The notes below the pieces were generated by a model, which saw only the letters and a list, made by a program, of their open reading frames with translations, ran no database searches and was not told where the DNA came from. Source: Acidobacteriota bacterium (lineage in GTDB: Bacteria; Acidobacteriota; Holophagae; Holophagales; Holophagaceae). From it: 64,000 nucleotides of DNA. The stretch spans positions 1-64,000 of the forward strand of contig JAJZQW010000001.1 of the NCBI GenBank assembly GCA_021802985.1, given 5' to 3'. Made by a program: the position numbers and the translations under genes. This document shows positions 45,966 to 56,434 of this stretch, in pieces; position 1 is the stretch's first letter, and each line of letters starts with the position of its first letter.

Positions 45966-47741
45966 TCATTTTCCTTCCAGCCAGGCCAGCATCGTTTCCG
46001 GTTTCTGGAACCCCAGGCTGCGGCGGACTTCGCGGCCATCGGCGTCCAGCAGCAGCACGGTGGGATAGCTCTGGATCTTCAGCTTCGCCGCAAGGTCGGG
46101 TCGCACCTTGTCGGTATCGATGCGCACGGCCACAGCATGGTCGCGGATCCAGGCCCGCACGGCGGGATCGGGCCAGGTCGTCTCGTCCAGCTCCTTGCAC
46201 TGGGCGCACCACTCGGCGTAGGTGTCCACCAGCACGAGCCTGTGCTCGGCCTTGGCCTTGGCGAGGGCGCCCTCGAAGTCGTTCTCCAGCCATTCGGAGT
46301 CTGCGGGTTTGACCTCGGCCACACGACTCGAGCCCATGAACAGCGGCACCCCCAGCAGAGATTCACTGGCCCGGATCCCATGCAGGATGCCGAGGACCAG
46401 CAGAAGGATGGCGAACCCCTTGCGGATCTGGGCCAGGAATCCATCTGCCGATTCGAACATCCCGAACACTGCGGCACCAATCAGCTGCACCCCCGCCATC
46501 AGGGCGAACAGCATCCATTCCGGCACGATCAGCCGCACGCTCCACACCGCGAAACCGAGCACCACGAGGCCCATGATCCGCTTGAATCGCGTAAGCCAGT
46601 CGCCGCTCTTGGGGAGCGAGGCACTGAAGGTCCCAACCAGCATGAAGAGCACCCCCATGCCGATGGAAAACACGAAGAGCTGGGAGGCCCCCAGCCACAC
46701 CTGCCCATGCTGGGCGATCCCCAGCAAAACGGCCCCGATGACCGGCCCCACGCAGGGGGCGGAAAGGGGCCCCAGCACCAGCCCCATGAGGAAGGCGCCG
46801 CCAAACCCCTTCCGGGAACCATCGCCCTGAAGCTTCGCCGCGAGGCTCGGGGGCAGCGCGATCTCGAACGCACCGAAGAGGGAGAGGGCGAAGACAGCGA
46901 AGATCAGCGCCACGGGAATCAGGAATCCCGGCTTCTGGGCAGCGGCACCGAAGGCTGCGCCCGTCTTGGCAGCAAGGACGCCGAGGGTGGTGTAGGTCAC
47001 GGCCATGCCGAGCACGAGTACGGCCGACAGCGCGAATCCCCGCGCCTTGCCGACATGCTTGGTTCCGATGATGGCCATGGTGATCGGAATCATGGGGAAC
47101 ACGCAGGGCGTCAGCGAGGCCCCGAGCCCCGCCAGGAACATCAGGAGGAAGGACCAGAGCAAGCCGGTCTCCGGCGTAGACGGGGGCGGAACGGGCGTCG
47201 GGGCGGCTGCGGCGGGCGGATTCACGGGTGCCGATTCGGCCTTCGGTTCCGGCTTCATGTCAGTCGCGGCCGTGGCACCGGCCTTAGCCTTGTCTATCGG
47301 AGAAACCGGCGCGCTCTTCGCCGGTTTCTCCGCCGGGATCTCCGCGGCTTTCACCGAGAGCGTCCGCGTGGTGGGCGGGTAGCAGACGCCACCCTCGCCC
47401 TCGGTGCAGGGCTGGTAAGTCACGGCCAGATTCACGGTGCCGGAGAGCCCCTCGCCCGTGATGGGCACGCGAACCGTGCCGTGCCAGACGGGATCGCCCA
47501 GCTCGTCCTTCCCGTCGCCGGGGGGCAGCTTGCCCATCTTCACGGCACCAGGCCCGCCCTTCTTCTCCACGGACATGAAGGCGACCTTGAGATGGGCGCC
47601 GGGGGGTACCGTCGCCACCACGGCCCCCTTGTCGAAGGCCAGGGTCACGTCCTTCACTGGATCGAAGCCGACGATCGCCCGCTGGCCCCAGGCTCCGGTC
47701 GCCACCAGCAGGCTGAGAAGGAAGGTGGTCAAGATCCGCAT
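45966..47741 (-). CDS. dsbD: Thiol:disulfide interchange protein DsbD
   Basis: N-terminal periplasmic domain; LTPCVFPMIPITMAIIG; VGPVIGAVLLGIAQHGQ; C-terminal thioredoxin domain DTYAEWCAQCKELDE. Confidence 0.94.
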   Translation of the reverse strand: MRILTTFLLSLLVATGAWGQRAIVGFDPVKDVTLAFDKGAVVATVPPGAHLKVAFMSVEKKGGPGAVKMGKLPPGDGKDELGDPVWHGTVRVPITGEGLSGTVNLAVTYQPCTEGEGGVCYPPTTRTLSVKAAEIPAEKPAKSAPVSPIDKAKAGATAATDMKPEPKAESAPVNPPAAAAPTPVPPPSTPETGLLWSFLLMFLAGLGASLTPCVFPMIPITMAIIGTKHVGKARGFALSAVLVLGMAVTYTTLGVLAAKTGAAFGAAAQKPGFLIPVALIFAVFALSLFGAFEIALPPSLAAKLQGDGSRKGFGGAFLMGLVLGPLSAPCVGPVIGAVLLGIAQHGQVWLGASQLFVFSIGMGVLFMLVGTFSASLPKSGDWLTRFKRIMGLVVLGFAVWSVRLIVPEWMLFALMAGVQLIGAAVFGMFESADGFLAQIRKGFAILLLVLGILHGIRASESLLGVPLFMGSSRVAEVKPADSEWLENDFEGALAKAKAEHRLVLVDTYAEWCAQCKELDETTWPDPAVRAWIRDHAVAVRIDTDKVRPDLAAKLKIQSYPTVLLLDADGREVRRSLGFQKPETMLAWLEGK

Positions 47742-47831
47742 GGGTCCCCCGGGGAGGATCAGGATACGGCATCGGGTGCGCCCCCCAGGGCCGCTTTGCG
47801 CCGAGAACCGCTTATCTCCTAGTGTGGAAGG

Positions 47832-48500
47832 ATGCTGACGTCCTTCTCCCGCCCCTGGCTCCCCTTGCTGATGGACCGCCTCCGGGCCCACCTGGCGGCG
47901 GAGCCCTTCCCCCGGGACGCGGCCCACGACCTAGGCCACATCCTGCGCGTGGCGCGGCTGGCGGCGCGGATCGCGGCGGAGGAGGGCGCGGACGCCGAGG
48001 TCTGCGTGGCCGGGGCCCTTCTGCACGATCTGGTCTACCGTCCCAAGAATCACCCGGAGTCGCCGCTCACGGCGAGCCTGGCCGCGGCGCTGGTGCCCCA
48101 GTGGTGCCGGGAGACGCCGGGCCTGGAGACCAGGGCCGAAGCCGTGGCCGGGGCCGTGGCCAGCCACAGCTGGAGCGGGGGCGGGGAACCCGCGAGCCTG
48201 GAGGCGGAGGTGGTGCAGGATGCGGACCGCCTGGAGGCCATCGGCGCCATCGGCATCGCCCGGGTCTTCGCCACCGGCGCCAGCTTCGGCGCCGGGCTCT
48301 GGCACCCGGAGGATCCCTGGGGCGACCACCGGGAGCTGGACGACAAGGCCTGGAGCCTGGACCACTTCGAGCGGAAGCTCCTGAAACTCGCCGCCGGCAT
48401 GCGAACCGCATCGGGCCGCCGCCTGGCCCACGCGCGCCAGGCCACCCTGCTCGCCTACCTCGACGCCCTCCGCGCCGAACTCGCGCCCGATCGCCGATAG
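47832..48500 (+). CDS. HD-domain phosphohydrolase
   Basis: AHDLGHILRVARLA, ALLHDLVY, VQDADRLEAIGAIGIAR. Confidence 0.93.
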   Translation: MLTSFSRPWLPLLMDRLRAHLAAEPFPRDAAHDLGHILRVARLAARIAAEEGADAEVCVAGALLHDLVYRPKNHPESPLTASLAAALVPQWCRETPGLETRAEAVAGAVASHSWSGGGEPASLEAEVVQDADRLEAIGAIGIARVFATGASFGAGLWHPEDPWGDHRELDDKAWSLDHFERKLLKLAAGMRTASGRRLAHARQATLLAYLDALRAELAPDRR

Positions 48501-48515
48501 CCCTCCCCCGATCGC

Positions 48516-48529
48516 TATACTCAGCCATG
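48516..48529 (+). promoter_or_regulatory. TATACT-N5-ATG (leaderless-type -10)
   Basis: tatact cagcc ATG. Confidence 0.4.
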
Positions 48530-48877
48530 GCCTTCACCCTCGCCCTCCACCGCCGCTTCGTGGCCGACCACTTCCACGACCTGCCGGGTTTCGTCGAGGC
48601 CCGCCACGGGCACAACTGGGAGCTGGAGGCCACGGCGGTCCTGGCCACGGAGGCCGGGGAACCGGCCTTTGCCGCAGCCCTGGATGCCTGGGTGCAGGGT
48701 GTGGACTACCGCCTGCTGAACGAGCAGGCACCCCTGGCCGGGCGCAATCCCACCGCCGAGCTGCTGGCCCAGTGGGCCCTGGTGCATCTGCGCGACCGGG
48801 GCCTCGAGGTGCGCTCCGTGAAGGTGCGGGAGAAGGCCAACTACTGGGCCCTGTGTCGCGCCGGGAACGCGCGGTGA
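48527..48877 (+). CDS. 6-pyruvoyl-tetrahydropterin synthase/QueD family protein
   Basis: FVADHFHD, ARHGHNWELEATAV, NPTAELLAQWALVHL. Confidence 0.88.
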   Translation: MAFTLALHRRFVADHFHDLPGFVEARHGHNWELEATAVLATEAGEPAFAAALDAWVQGVDYRLLNEQAPLAGRNPTAELLAQWALVHLRDRGLEVRSVKVREKANYWALCRAGNAR

Positions 48878-50280
48878 GGGGCCGGGGCACCCTCGCCGCT
48901 GCTGTTCTGCTGGCCCTCCTGGGGGGCTGCGGGCGGAAGGATGCGTCCGAACAGGCCACCGTTCCCGCGCCGACCGCCGCGGCGGACGTTCCCATAACGA
49001 TGCCCTGGACCTGGCATCCCCTGGGCGATCTGGCCGTCATCGAAGGTGAGGTGGCCGAACCCACGGACCTCGTCCTGGAGGGGCATTCCATCCGCGCCAC
49101 GCGCTATGCGGAGGCCGGTCCCGTGCGCTGGGAGCTCTACCGGCCGCCCGAGGGCGAGGTGGCCGTGCTGCGGACCGCCTCGGGGCGCATTCTGGCGCGG
49201 TTCGACTTCAGCACCACTCGGAAACCGGCACCGGTCAAAGCGCCGGCTGCGCGCCGCCCCACGGCCCAGCCCCGCCCTGTGCCGCCGCCGGCCCCGCCGC
49301 AGCCCCGCCTTGCCCCACCCCGCCCCTTGCCCGTTCCAATCCCACCGGTGCCTTCGGCCAAGGCGCGGGTGAAGCCCGCTCCAGCCCCTCCGACCCTGCC
49401 CCATCGCCCCAGGACGCCCCTGCTGGCCCCGATCGAGGCCACGCCCGCCGTACCGGAGACCCTGCCCGTCTGGCCGGGGACCTTCCCGTCCCCCCTCGGC
49501 CCGGCACCCCGCTGGCCCGGCATGGGCGAGGCCCTCAACCTCACCCGGGGCCCCGGTGGCCACAAGCAGCTGCTGCTGAGCTTCGACGGCGGCTCCAGCG
49601 ATGAGGTCGCCGCCGAGATCCTGGACATCCTGAAGGCCCGCGGGGTGCACACCACCTTCTTCCTCACCGGCACCTTCATCCGCCACTACCCGGATATCGT
49701 GCGGCGCATGGCCGCCGAGGGCCACGAGATCGGCAACCACACCATGGACCACCCCCACTTCGCCCCGGGCATGCGGCGCGATCCGGCCTGGACCAAGGCC
49801 CGGGTGCAGAAGGAGCTGCTGGACGCGGATGCGGAGCTGGTGCGCGTCCTGGGCCGTCCCATGGATCCCTACTGGCGCGCCCCCTACGGCGAGCAGACCC
49901 CGGAGATCCGCCGCTGGGCCGAGGAACTGGGCTACCGCCACGTGGGCTGGAGCGAGGGGGCCGACACCCTGGACTGGGCCACGACCAAGGAGCGGCGTCT
50001 CTATCGAAGCGGCACGGCCATCCTCAAGCGCCTGCACCAGCGGATGGAGCACGACGGGGATGGGCTCATCGTCCTCATGCACCTCGGTTCGGAGCGCACC
50101 GAGCAGGACCGGCCGACGGTCGGCCTCGGGGCCTTCATGGACCAAGCCCGGGCCGAGGGCTGGCACTTCGTCAACGCCGGCACCTTCCTGCACGAGCTGG
50201 GCAAGCCCGCCTGGGATCCCCATCAGCGCCTGGCCCTTCTGCCCTCCCCACCCTCGCAGGCCGCAGCCGGGACCCGCTGA
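48874..50280 (+). CDS. Polysaccharide deacetylase (NodB-like) lipoprotein with Pro-rich linker
   Basis: Lipobox LLGGC; PRP-rich linker; LLLSFDGGSSDEVAAEILDILKARGVHTTFFLTGTFIRHYPDIVRRMAAEGHEIGNHTMDHP. Confidence 0.9.
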   Translation: MRGRGTLAAAVLLALLGGCGRKDASEQATVPAPTAAADVPITMPWTWHPLGDLAVIEGEVAEPTDLVLEGHSIRATRYAEAGPVRWELYRPPEGEVAVLRTASGRILARFDFSTTRKPAPVKAPAARRPTAQPRPVPPPAPPQPRLAPPRPLPVPIPPVPSAKARVKPAPAPPTLPHRPRTPLLAPIEATPAVPETLPVWPGTFPSPLGPAPRWPGMGEALNLTRGPGGHKQLLLSFDGGSSDEVAAEILDILKARGVHTTFFLTGTFIRHYPDIVRRMAAEGHEIGNHTMDHPHFAPGMRRDPAWTKARVQKELLDADAELVRVLGRPMDPYWRAPYGEQTPEIRRWAEELGYRHVGWSEGADTLDWATTKERRLYRSGTAILKRLHQRMEHDGDGLIVLMHLGSERTEQDRPTVGLGAFMDQARAEGWHFVNAGTFLHELGKPAWDPHQRLALLPSPPSQAAAGTR

Positions 50281-50310
50281 GCTACACTGATCCCAGTTCA
50301 TCGCGGAGGC

Positions 50311-52863
50311 GTGTTGGAGGGAGTGGGCCGTTGGGTGCTTCGGGCGCTGGGGGCCTTTGTGGCCCTGGTGCTCATCCTCTCCCTCGCCAGCTACTACCCG
50401 CTGGATCCCCACCCGTTCATGCAGGGCGGTGCGGTGGATCCCGTGCACAACCTCTGCGGCACCATTGGCGCCCTGCTGGCCGGCCTGCTCCAGACCCTCG
50501 CGGGCGCGGGCGCCTGGGTGGTCCCCCCCTACCTGCTCTGGGAGGCCTGGCCCCGGGAGGGCCGGCGCTGGCCGGGGCGCCTGGCCTGGCTGGGCCTGTC
50601 CCTGGGCCTGTGGACCGCCCTGGGCGGGTTCAACGCGCGGGTGTGGCAGGACGGGGCCGGCGGCACGCTCCAGCTGCGCTGGGGCGGCTGGCTGGGCAGC
50701 ATGCTCTGGCCCGTGCATCGCCGCATCCTCGGGCCCGTGGGGCTGCCCCTGGCGCTCGCCCTGCTCTTCCTCATCTGCGCCCTGGTGCTCGCACCGGCCC
50801 TCACCCGCGCCCTGGGCGCCCTCCTGGCCCGGTGGCTGGGCGAGAAGGCCTGGCCCTGGTTCCGCCCCATGCCGACCAAGGGGGTCCAGGGATTCCTCTC
50901 CATGGTGAAGCGCCCCTTCCTGCGCTGGCGGAACCCCGACCAGCCCGAGATCGATGCCAGCGATGCCCTCGCTCTCCAGGCCCTGGCGGTCCGCCAGCAG
51001 AGCCTGGAGGACCAGCGGGAATCCCTGCTCCGGGCCGAGCTGGAAACCGCGGAAATGCGCAAGAAGAAGCCCGTCATCCGCACCGAGGACCTCCTTCCGC
51101 CCATTACCTCCATCAACCTGGATGCGCCCTCGGTGGTTGAGGGCCGTGCCCCCGATCGGCCCCTTCCGGTCCACCCGGATGGGGCCGGCTTCCGCTCCAA
51201 GCTGCTGGCCCAGGCCCCACTCCCGGCGCCGCCCAAGCCCACCGTGGCGAAGGCCCAGGTGGCCCGGGACCGCTTCGGCCGCGAGACCGTCCAGCCGCCC
51301 CTGCCCCTCACGGAACCCACGCCCTCCCAGCCCCTGCCCCCCCTGCCGGAACCGCCTCCCCAGATGAAGGCCCCGGCACCCGTGGAGCGGGAGACGCTGC
51401 CCCCGCGGCGGCTCTTCGACCCCCCGGGCAAGCACACGCGGGTGGATCCGGCCCTGCTGGCCGACATCCGTGAGCGGATTGGACAGAAACTGTCGGAATT
51501 CAAAATCAAGGGCGCGGTGACCGGCATGCAGCCCGGCCCCGTGGTCACCGTCTTCGAGTTCCAGCCGGACGCGGGCATCCCGCTCTCCCGCATCCTGGGC
51601 ATGGAAGAGGACCTCGCCCTGGCCCTCCAGGCCGAGGCCGTCCGCATGGACCGCATCCCCGGGAAGAACCTGGTGGGCATCGAGGTGCCCAATCCGGTGC
51701 GGGAGATCATCACCTTCCGCGAGGTCATCGACAGCCCCGCGTTCCGGGACGCTCCGGGCCTCCTCTCCATGGCCCTCGGCAAGGACATCGCCGGGAATCC
51801 GGTGGTGGCGGACCTGAACAAGATGCCCCACCTCCTCATCGGCGGCAGCACGGGGAGCGGCAAGAGCGTGGGCGTGAACGCCATGATCTGCTCGATCCTC
51901 GTGCGCGCCATGCCCGACGAAGTGAAGCTCATCCTGGTGGATCCCAAGATGGTGGAGCTGGGCGTCTACGAGGACATTCCCCACCTGTGGGCCCCGGTGG
52001 TGACGGACATGAAGGAGGCGGGCCGCGTCCTCAAATGGGTGGTGGCCCAGATGGAGGACCGCTACCGGCGGCTGGCCCTGCTCTCCGTGCGCGATCTTCG
52101 CAGCTTCAACGCGAAGGTGGCCGAGGCCGGGGGCTCCCTTGACATCTCCGAGCGCACCCCCAACCCGCGCTGGCCGGAACGACCCGCCGTGCTCGACCCG
52201 CTGCCCCATGTGCTCGTGGTCATCGATGAGCTGGCGGACCTGATGATGGTCGCCCGCAGCGAAGTGGAGGACAGCATCGCCCGCATCGCCCAGAAGGCCC
52301 GGGCCGTGGGCATCCACCTCATCCTGGCCACCCAGCGGCCCAGCGTGGACGTGGTGACGGGCGTGATCAAGGCCAACCTGTCCAGCCGGCTCAGCTACCG
52401 CGTGCGCACCAAGATCGACAGCCGGACCATCCTCGATGCCAGCGGCGGGGAGCAGCTGCTGGGCGCCGGCGACGCGCTGTTCCTGCCCAATGGCGCCAGC
52501 CATCCCCGGCGCATCCACGCCCCCTTCCTCACCGAGGAGGAGACCCTGCGCCTCGTCACCTGGCTGCGCGAGCGGGGACGGCCGGACTACAACCAGGCCC
52601 TCATCAGCGCCATGGAAACCGAGGAGGAGACCCTCCTGCTCGACGAGGAGGGTGGCGGGACCGGTGCCGGCGATGACATCTATGTTCGCGCCCTGGCCGT
52701 GGTGAAACGGGAACGGAAGGCCAGCACCAGCCTCCTTCAACGGAAATTGAACCTCGGCTACGGCCGGGCGGCTCGCCTGATCGATCGCATGGAAGAGGAA
52801 GGCATCGTGGGCCCCGATCGGGGCGCGGGCAAGCCGCGGGAAGTGCTGGCCGACGGCGAGTGA
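50311..52863 (+). CDS. ftsK: DNA translocase FtsK/SpoIIIE
   Basis: TM N-terminus; MPHLLIGGSTGSGKSVGVNAMICSIL; ATQRPSVDVVTGVIKANLSSRLSYRV; C-terminal gamma winged helix STSLLQRKLNLGYGRAARLIDRMEEEGIVGP. Confidence 0.97.
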   Translation: MLEGVGRWVLRALGAFVALVLILSLASYYPLDPHPFMQGGAVDPVHNLCGTIGALLAGLLQTLAGAGAWVVPPYLLWEAWPREGRRWPGRLAWLGLSLGLWTALGGFNARVWQDGAGGTLQLRWGGWLGSMLWPVHRRILGPVGLPLALALLFLICALVLAPALTRALGALLARWLGEKAWPWFRPMPTKGVQGFLSMVKRPFLRWRNPDQPEIDASDALALQALAVRQQSLEDQRESLLRAELETAEMRKKKPVIRTEDLLPPITSINLDAPSVVEGRAPDRPLPVHPDGAGFRSKLLAQAPLPAPPKPTVAKAQVARDRFGRETVQPPLPLTEPTPSQPLPPLPEPPPQMKAPAPVERETLPPRRLFDPPGKHTRVDPALLADIRERIGQKLSEFKIKGAVTGMQPGPVVTVFEFQPDAGIPLSRILGMEEDLALALQAEAVRMDRIPGKNLVGIEVPNPVREIITFREVIDSPAFRDAPGLLSMALGKDIAGNPVVADLNKMPHLLIGGSTGSGKSVGVNAMICSILVRAMPDEVKLILVDPKMVELGVYEDIPHLWAPVVTDMKEAGRVLKWVVAQMEDRYRRLALLSVRDLRSFNAKVAEAGGSLDISERTPNPRWPERPAVLDPLPHVLVVIDELADLMMVARSEVEDSIARIAQKARAVGIHLILATQRPSVDVVTGVIKANLSSRLSYRVRTKIDSRTILDASGGEQLLGAGDALFLPNGASHPRRIHAPFLTEEETLRLVTWLRERGRPDYNQALISAMETEEETLLLDEEGGGTGAGDDIYVRALAVVKRERKASTSLLQRKLNLGYGRAARLIDRMEEEGIVGPDRGAGKPREVLADGE

Positions 52864-52878
52864 ACGTCGCCCCGTGAC

Positions 52879-53850
52879 CTACTTCGCGCCGCCTGCGGGC
52901 AGGGCCGGCGCGGCCTCGACCTTGGGCCTGCGCAGCGCCTTCCACCGGCTGCGTTTTGCGGGATCGGCAAGACCACCGGCATGACAGGCCAGGCAAGTCT
53001 CCAGGTGCGCGTCGGGGCTTCGCCAATAGGCGCGGGACGCTCCGCCGGTCTCGTTCCGCCGGTCGACCGGCACCCGTGGCCAGTAGAAGGTGAGCCGGGG
53101 TTTGCCGTCCTTCATCTCCAGGGCGTAGAGGGGACCGGGGTCCGGCCCCGGGCGGCCCCAGCGATCCTCCACGCTGCTCATGACCACCATCGCGTTGGGG
53201 GGAAGGGGCCCCCCGGCCCGGTAGGCCTCCGCGGCGGCATCGTCCACCCACACGCGGACCCAGCGCCCGCCGTGGGCGGGTGACTTCACGGGTTCCGACT
53301 GCACGGGCTGGAGGGCCGCGTAGTCCAGGGCCCGCAGGGGGGCTTGGGCCTCGGGGTCCACCGCGATCGGAGCCTTCACCGGCACGGCGATGAGTGCGGA
53401 CGCCACCACCGGCACCGGACGCAGCAACGCCTGGCCGGTTCGCCCGGCGAAGAACAGGGTGGTCGCCCAGAGGAGCCCCAGGAACAGGGCAAGGAACCCC
53501 AGCCCCTGGTATTCCTTCCGCCGGCGATGCATGGCCACGAGGGCGAGCAGCCCCAGCGGCAGGCTGGCCGCGGCCCACAGGGCATGGTGCTGCAGGCCCG
53601 CGGCGTCACCGGTCCAGGGGAACAGACGGCCCGGCGGAAGGAGCCCCAGGGTGTGGGCCCGAGCCCAGCCGCTCACCAGGGAGCCCAGAAGCCCCAGCAG
53701 GCCGGCCCAGCCCAGGTACCGGCAGGCCGTCCACCAGGGCCGGATGCCCCGGCCCGGGCGCTGGGCTGCGAGGAGCGCCAGGGGCAGCAGGAGGCCCACT
53801 GCCACGGGCAGATGGGCGAGTAGGGCGTGTTTGGCAGCGATCCAGTCCAT
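52879..53850 (-). CDS. Membrane protein (DUF2231-like) fused to a cytochrome P460-like monoheme domain
   Basis: Several TM helices; [24 protein letters not shown]...; [20 protein letters not shown] (CXXCH). Confidence 0.65.
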   Translation of the reverse strand: MDWIAAKHALLAHLPVAVGLLLPLALLAAQRPGRGIRPWWTACRYLGWAGLLGLLGSLVSGWARAHTLGLLPPGRLFPWTGDAAGLQHHALWAAASLPLGLLALVAMHRRRKEYQGLGFLALFLGLLWATTLFFAGRTGQALLRPVPVVASALIAVPVKAPIAVDPEAQAPLRALDYAALQPVQSEPVKSPAHGGRWVRVWVDDAAAEAYRAGGPLPPNAMVVMSSVEDRWGRPGPDPGPLYALEMKDGKPRLTFYWPRVPVDRRNETGGASRAYWRSPDAHLETCLACHAGGLADPAKRSRWKALRRPKVEAAPALPAGGAK

Positions 53851-53940
53851 GGCGACAGGGCCTCGTTTGGGGCAGGGATACCCGCAGTCTGCCATCCTCC
53901 CGCGGGCCTGTGGGCTGGAAATCCTGTCACAATCCCAGCC

Positions 53941-54504
53941 ATGAAACAGACCCTTCTCCAGCAGGTCCAGGCCTCGGTCGAGCTCAAACAGGCCTTCTTC
54001 TCCGCCGAGTTGGACCACGTCCTGCGCCAGGCGGAGGACATGGCCGAGCGGCTGCGCCGGGGCTGCAAGCTCCTCGTCTGCGGCAATGGTGGCAGCGCCG
54101 CGGATGCCCAGCACTTCGCCGCCGAGCTGAGCGGACGCTACCTCAAGGAGCGCCGGGCCCTCGCCGGAATCGCCCTCACCACCGATACCTCCGCCCTGAC
54201 GGCCATCGGCAATGACTACGGCTTCGACCAGGTCTTCTCCCGCCAGGTGGAGGCCCTGGGCCGCCCGGGCGACCTGCTCATCGGGATCTCCACTTCCGGC
54301 AACAGCCCCAACGTCCTCCTGGCTGTGGAGGCCGCCAAGGGCCTCGGCATGCGGACCCTGGGCCTGCTGGGCCGGGACGGCGGCAAGCTGGCGGGCCTGG
54401 TGGACGACGCGCTGGTGGTGCCCTCCTCGGTCACCGCCCGCATCCAGGAGGTGCACCAGATGGTCTACCACTTCTGGTGCGAGGCCCTCGATGCCCAGTT
54501 CTGA
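53941..54504 (+). CDS. gmhA: Phosphoheptose isomerase
   Basis: [54 protein letters not shown]. Confidence 0.97.
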   Translation: MKQTLLQQVQASVELKQAFFSAELDHVLRQAEDMAERLRRGCKLLVCGNGGSAADAQHFAAELSGRYLKERRALAGIALTTDTSALTAIGNDYGFDQVFSRQVEALGRPGDLLIGISTSGNSPNVLLAVEAAKGLGMRTLGLLGRDGGKLAGLVDDALVVPSSVTARIQEVHQMVYHFWCEALDAQF

Positions 54505-54513
54505 GGCCCGGCC

Positions 54514-55242
54514 GTGACCCTGGCCGCTGGCCTGTTCGCCCTGGCCCTGCTGGTGCAGCCGAATCAGGTGTACCACTGGCGGGATGCCCAGGGACAGCCC
54601 CACGTCACGAATACGCCCCCGCCGCCGGGCGCGGAGATGGTGGAGGCCCCACCGCCGCCGGCCGTGGAGCCGGGTCACCCGGAACCACCCTTCCGCTCGC
54701 TGGCCAGCCGCGCGGACCGGCGCAAGGGCATACTGAGCGCCGCCCAGAAGGCGGCCTGGACTGCCCTGGAGGCGCACCTGGCGAAGGCGCGATCCCAGAA
54801 CGATCGGCAGACCCTTGAGGCCGTGACCGATTCCCTCATCGACGATTCCCTCTGGGGCGGCGGCCTCTGGGCCATCACCCTGCTCCCGGCCTTTTCCCTG
54901 GCCCTCCTGGGCCTCCTCGGATGGTGGCTGGCCCTGGGGCTGAAGCCCGGCGCCCAGGTGCCCCTGGTGGGCGGATTCCTCTTGCTGGGGCTCGCCTTCG
55001 GCCAGGTGCTGCTGGCCTCCTTCCTCTACCATCCCCAGGCCACGCGGCTGCGGGAGAACATGGAACTGCTGGAACTGCACACGGGAAGTGGAAAGGAGCT
55101 GCGGCCCGAGAACCAGGCCCGACTCCAGCGCCGCTATCAGGCGTTGGAGAACGCCGCGGATCCCCTCCAGCCGCCCTGGCGGTTCCCGGCCCAGGTGTCG
55201 GCCCTCCGCCGGGACATGAAGCAGGTGCTGGTTGATCCCTGA
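54514..55242 (+). CDS. DUF4124-like membrane protein
   Basis: VYHWRDAQGQPHVTNTPPPPGAEM at the N-terminus; two TM helices. Confidence 0.72.
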   Translation: MTLAAGLFALALLVQPNQVYHWRDAQGQPHVTNTPPPPGAEMVEAPPPPAVEPGHPEPPFRSLASRADRRKGILSAAQKAAWTALEAHLAKARSQNDRQTLEAVTDSLIDDSLWGGGLWAITLLPAFSLALLGLLGWWLALGLKPGAQVPLVGGFLLLGLAFGQVLLASFLYHPQATRLRENMELLELHTGSGKELRPENQARLQRRYQALENAADPLQPPWRFPAQVSALRRDMKQVLVDP

Positions 55243-56422
55243 CCCAGCCAACGCCCTGGGGAACCACCTGCCCGCCCTGCGGGACGCCGCCCACCGGGAG
55301 GCCCTCGGTCTCTACCTGCACATCCCCTTCTGTCTGGATCGCTGCACCTACTGCTCCTTCACCACCACCCGGGACCGGGACCTGCAGCCGGCCGCCGTGG
55401 CGCGGCTGCTCCGGGAGATCCCCGCTTGGGGCGAGGCCCTGGGACGACCCGCCGTGGACACCCTGTATCTGGGCGGCGGCACGCCCTCGCTCCTCTCAGC
55501 CACGGAGCTGACGGACCTCACCGCGGCCCTTCATGGGGCCTTTGACCTCGGGCCGCTCGGCGAGGCCACCCTGGAGGCCAACCCCGGCACCGTGGACCTG
55601 GACTGGCTCACGCGGGCCCGTGACCTGGGCTGGGACCGGATCAGCCTCGGCGTGCAGGCCCTGGACGACGGCCTGCTGGCCCGGCTCGGCCGCATCCACG
55701 GCGCCGCCCAGGCCCTGGAGGCCCTGGCCCTCGCCGAGCGGGCCGGTTTCCAGCGGCGCAGCGCCGATCTCATGGTGGGCATTCCTGGACAGTCGCTGTC
55801 CAGAGTGGTCGAGGATGCCCGCACCCTCGCCGCCACGGGCATCGAGCATCTGAGCATCTACCTCCTGGACCTGGACAAGGCCTGCCCCCTGAAGGCGGAG
55901 GTGCAAGCAGGGCGCCTCGCCCTGCCCACGGAAGACGAGGTGGCGGATGTGTTCGAGGCCCTCCAGGCGGAGCTGCCCCGCCTGGGCCTGGCCCCCTACG
56001 AGATCAGCAACTATGCGCGGACCGGCGCCGAGAGCCGTCACAACAGCCGCTACTGGGAGCGCCGCCCCTACCTGGGCCTGGGCCCCAGCGCCGCCTCGCA
56101 GATGGGCGCCTTCCGCTGGACGGAATCGGCGGTCATCCCGGCCTGGATCGACGACCGTGGCGCCCTGGACCTCCAGACGCTGGATCCGGCGGAGGCCTTG
56201 GCCGAGATTCCACTGCTTGGCCTGCGCCTGCACCGGGGTGTGGACTGGGGGGCCCTTCGCCGCCAGGCCATCGAGGCGAACCTGGCCCCCCTCGCCGAGG
56301 CGTGGGAGGCCCGTCTGCGCGCCCTCGCCAAGGAAGGCCTCGTCCACTGGGAGGGCGACTGGGTGGGCCTCACTCCCCGCGGCATGCTGGTCAGCAACGG
56401 CATCTTCGAGATGTTCGTGTAG
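55232..56422 (+). CDS. hemW: HemW-like radical SAM protein (coproporphyrinogen III oxidase-like)
   Basis: LYLHIPFCLDRCTYCSF (CxxxCxxC); TLYLGGGTPSLLS; YEISNYAR. Confidence 0.95.
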   Translation: MIPDPANALGNHLPALRDAAHREALGLYLHIPFCLDRCTYCSFTTTRDRDLQPAAVARLLREIPAWGEALGRPAVDTLYLGGGTPSLLSATELTDLTAALHGAFDLGPLGEATLEANPGTVDLDWLTRARDLGWDRISLGVQALDDGLLARLGRIHGAAQALEALALAERAGFQRRSADLMVGIPGQSLSRVVEDARTLAATGIEHLSIYLLDLDKACPLKAEVQAGRLALPTEDEVADVFEALQAELPRLGLAPYEISNYARTGAESRHNSRYWERRPYLGLGPSAASQMGAFRWTESAVIPAWIDDRGALDLQTLDPAEALAEIPLLGLRLHRGVDWGALRRQAIEANLAPLAEAWEARLRALAKEGLVHWEGDWVGLTPRGMLVSNGIFEMFV

Positions 56423-56434
56423 CCTCGTAAGAAG

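Noticed and set aside
48841-52740. 1299-aa minus-strand ORF antisense to the deacetylase and ftsK
   Set aside because: Gly/His/Gln-rich shadow translation with no domain motifs; the sense-strand genes are unambiguous.
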